A stretch of DNA of 64,000 nt from contig NZ_RBRE01000042.1 in assembly GCF_003700275.1 (NCBI RefSeq), positions 124,001 to 188,000 on the forward strand, read 5' to 3'. Every line of letters begins with the position of its first letter. Within the stretch, counting starts at the first letter, position 1. The stretch comes from Pseudomonas cichorii (lineage in GTDB: Bacteria > Pseudomonadota > Gammaproteobacteria > Pseudomonadales > Pseudomonadaceae). The translations under genes and the position numbers were made by a program. Shown here in pieces: positions 63,961 to 64,000 of this stretch. A model generated the notes under the pieces. It did no database searches, had not been told where the DNA came from, and was given only the letters and a program-made list of their open reading frames with translations.

Positions 63961-64000
63961 CAGAGCGCATCTCCGTAACGCAATTTACGCTGATACAACT
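63960..64000 (-). CDS. waaP: WaaP, 3' end only
   Basis: Only the last 12 codons are inside the window (LYQRKLRYGDAL then TGA). The gene continues past the right edge. The stop overlaps the wapP start by one base. Assignment rests on position upstream of wapP and on a short tail that fits the family as I recall it. Confidence 0.6.
   Translation of the reverse strand, partial: LYQRKLRYGDAL

Overview
The window reads as the chromosome of a fluorescent-type Pseudomonas, probably near the P. syringae group. The evidence is high GC with strongly biased codon use, an 86-residue Hfq, wild-type ParC/ParE, WapO/Mig-14/DnpA-type surface genes, and a gene order that largely follows P. aeruginosa PAO1 from rsgA through psd, serB, parC/parE, cpdA and thiC into the LPS core cluster (comparison from memory, not from a search). 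There are no rRNA or tRNA genes, insertion sequences, prophage or CRISPR array. Coding density is about 90 percent or more.

Layout. 0-10.3 kb (minus strand) is the RNA/repair/envelope superoperon nnr-tsaE-amiB-mutL-miaA-hfq-hflX-hflK-hflC, closed by a terminator. queG diverges from nnr. 11.5-13.9 kb holds a TRIC-like channel gene, orn and rsgA. 13.9-15.8 kb is the motAB stator operon, with a good sigma-28 (FliA) promoter match upstream of motA. 16-21.3 kb carries an HDOD protein, a two-domain rhodanese, psd and a FimW-like c-di-GMP effector. Then come serB and a membrane protein of the AhpA/YtjB family with a HAMP segment and a degenerate cyclase-like tail.

24.3-25.6 kb is a small AT-richer accessory module. 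It holds an exported hypothetical protein followed by a YafO-family RNase toxin without a recognisable YafN antitoxin. 25.6-34.9 kb (minus) holds pqiC and the operon nudF-DUF1249-cpdA-yqiA-parE-esterase-protease-parC. 35.1-39.7 kb has an RsiV-like lipoprotein, thiC under a TPP riboswitch, and a TolC-family channel. 39.7-44.5 kb has waaA, an SMR exporter, an FAD oxidoreductase/aldo-keto reductase pair and a protein with a degenerate Nudix box.

44.6-64 kb is the LPS core region: hldE, dnpA, mig-14, msbA, a WaaP-fold kinase-like gene, two glycosyltransferases, the carbamoyltransferase wapO, then three WaaP-fold kinase genes and the 3' end of waaP. A 6.1 kb gene (54867-60983, plus strand) for a 2038-residue dermonecrotic-toxin-like protein interrupts this cluster. 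Its C-terminal third contains two tandem copies of a TIKI/EreA-like domain. One copy keeps the catalytic-type GEGH and GNSH motifs; the other has lost both (SEAP, DQKL). With the YafO module this is the most unusual content of the window.

Several start codons were moved inward from the longest reading frame on ribosome-site evidence. TTG starts (hflX, serB, cpdA, yqiA, the phytase-like esterase, mig-14) are unusually frequent. REP-like palindromes sharing GAGCGAATTC lie in three intergenic gaps.
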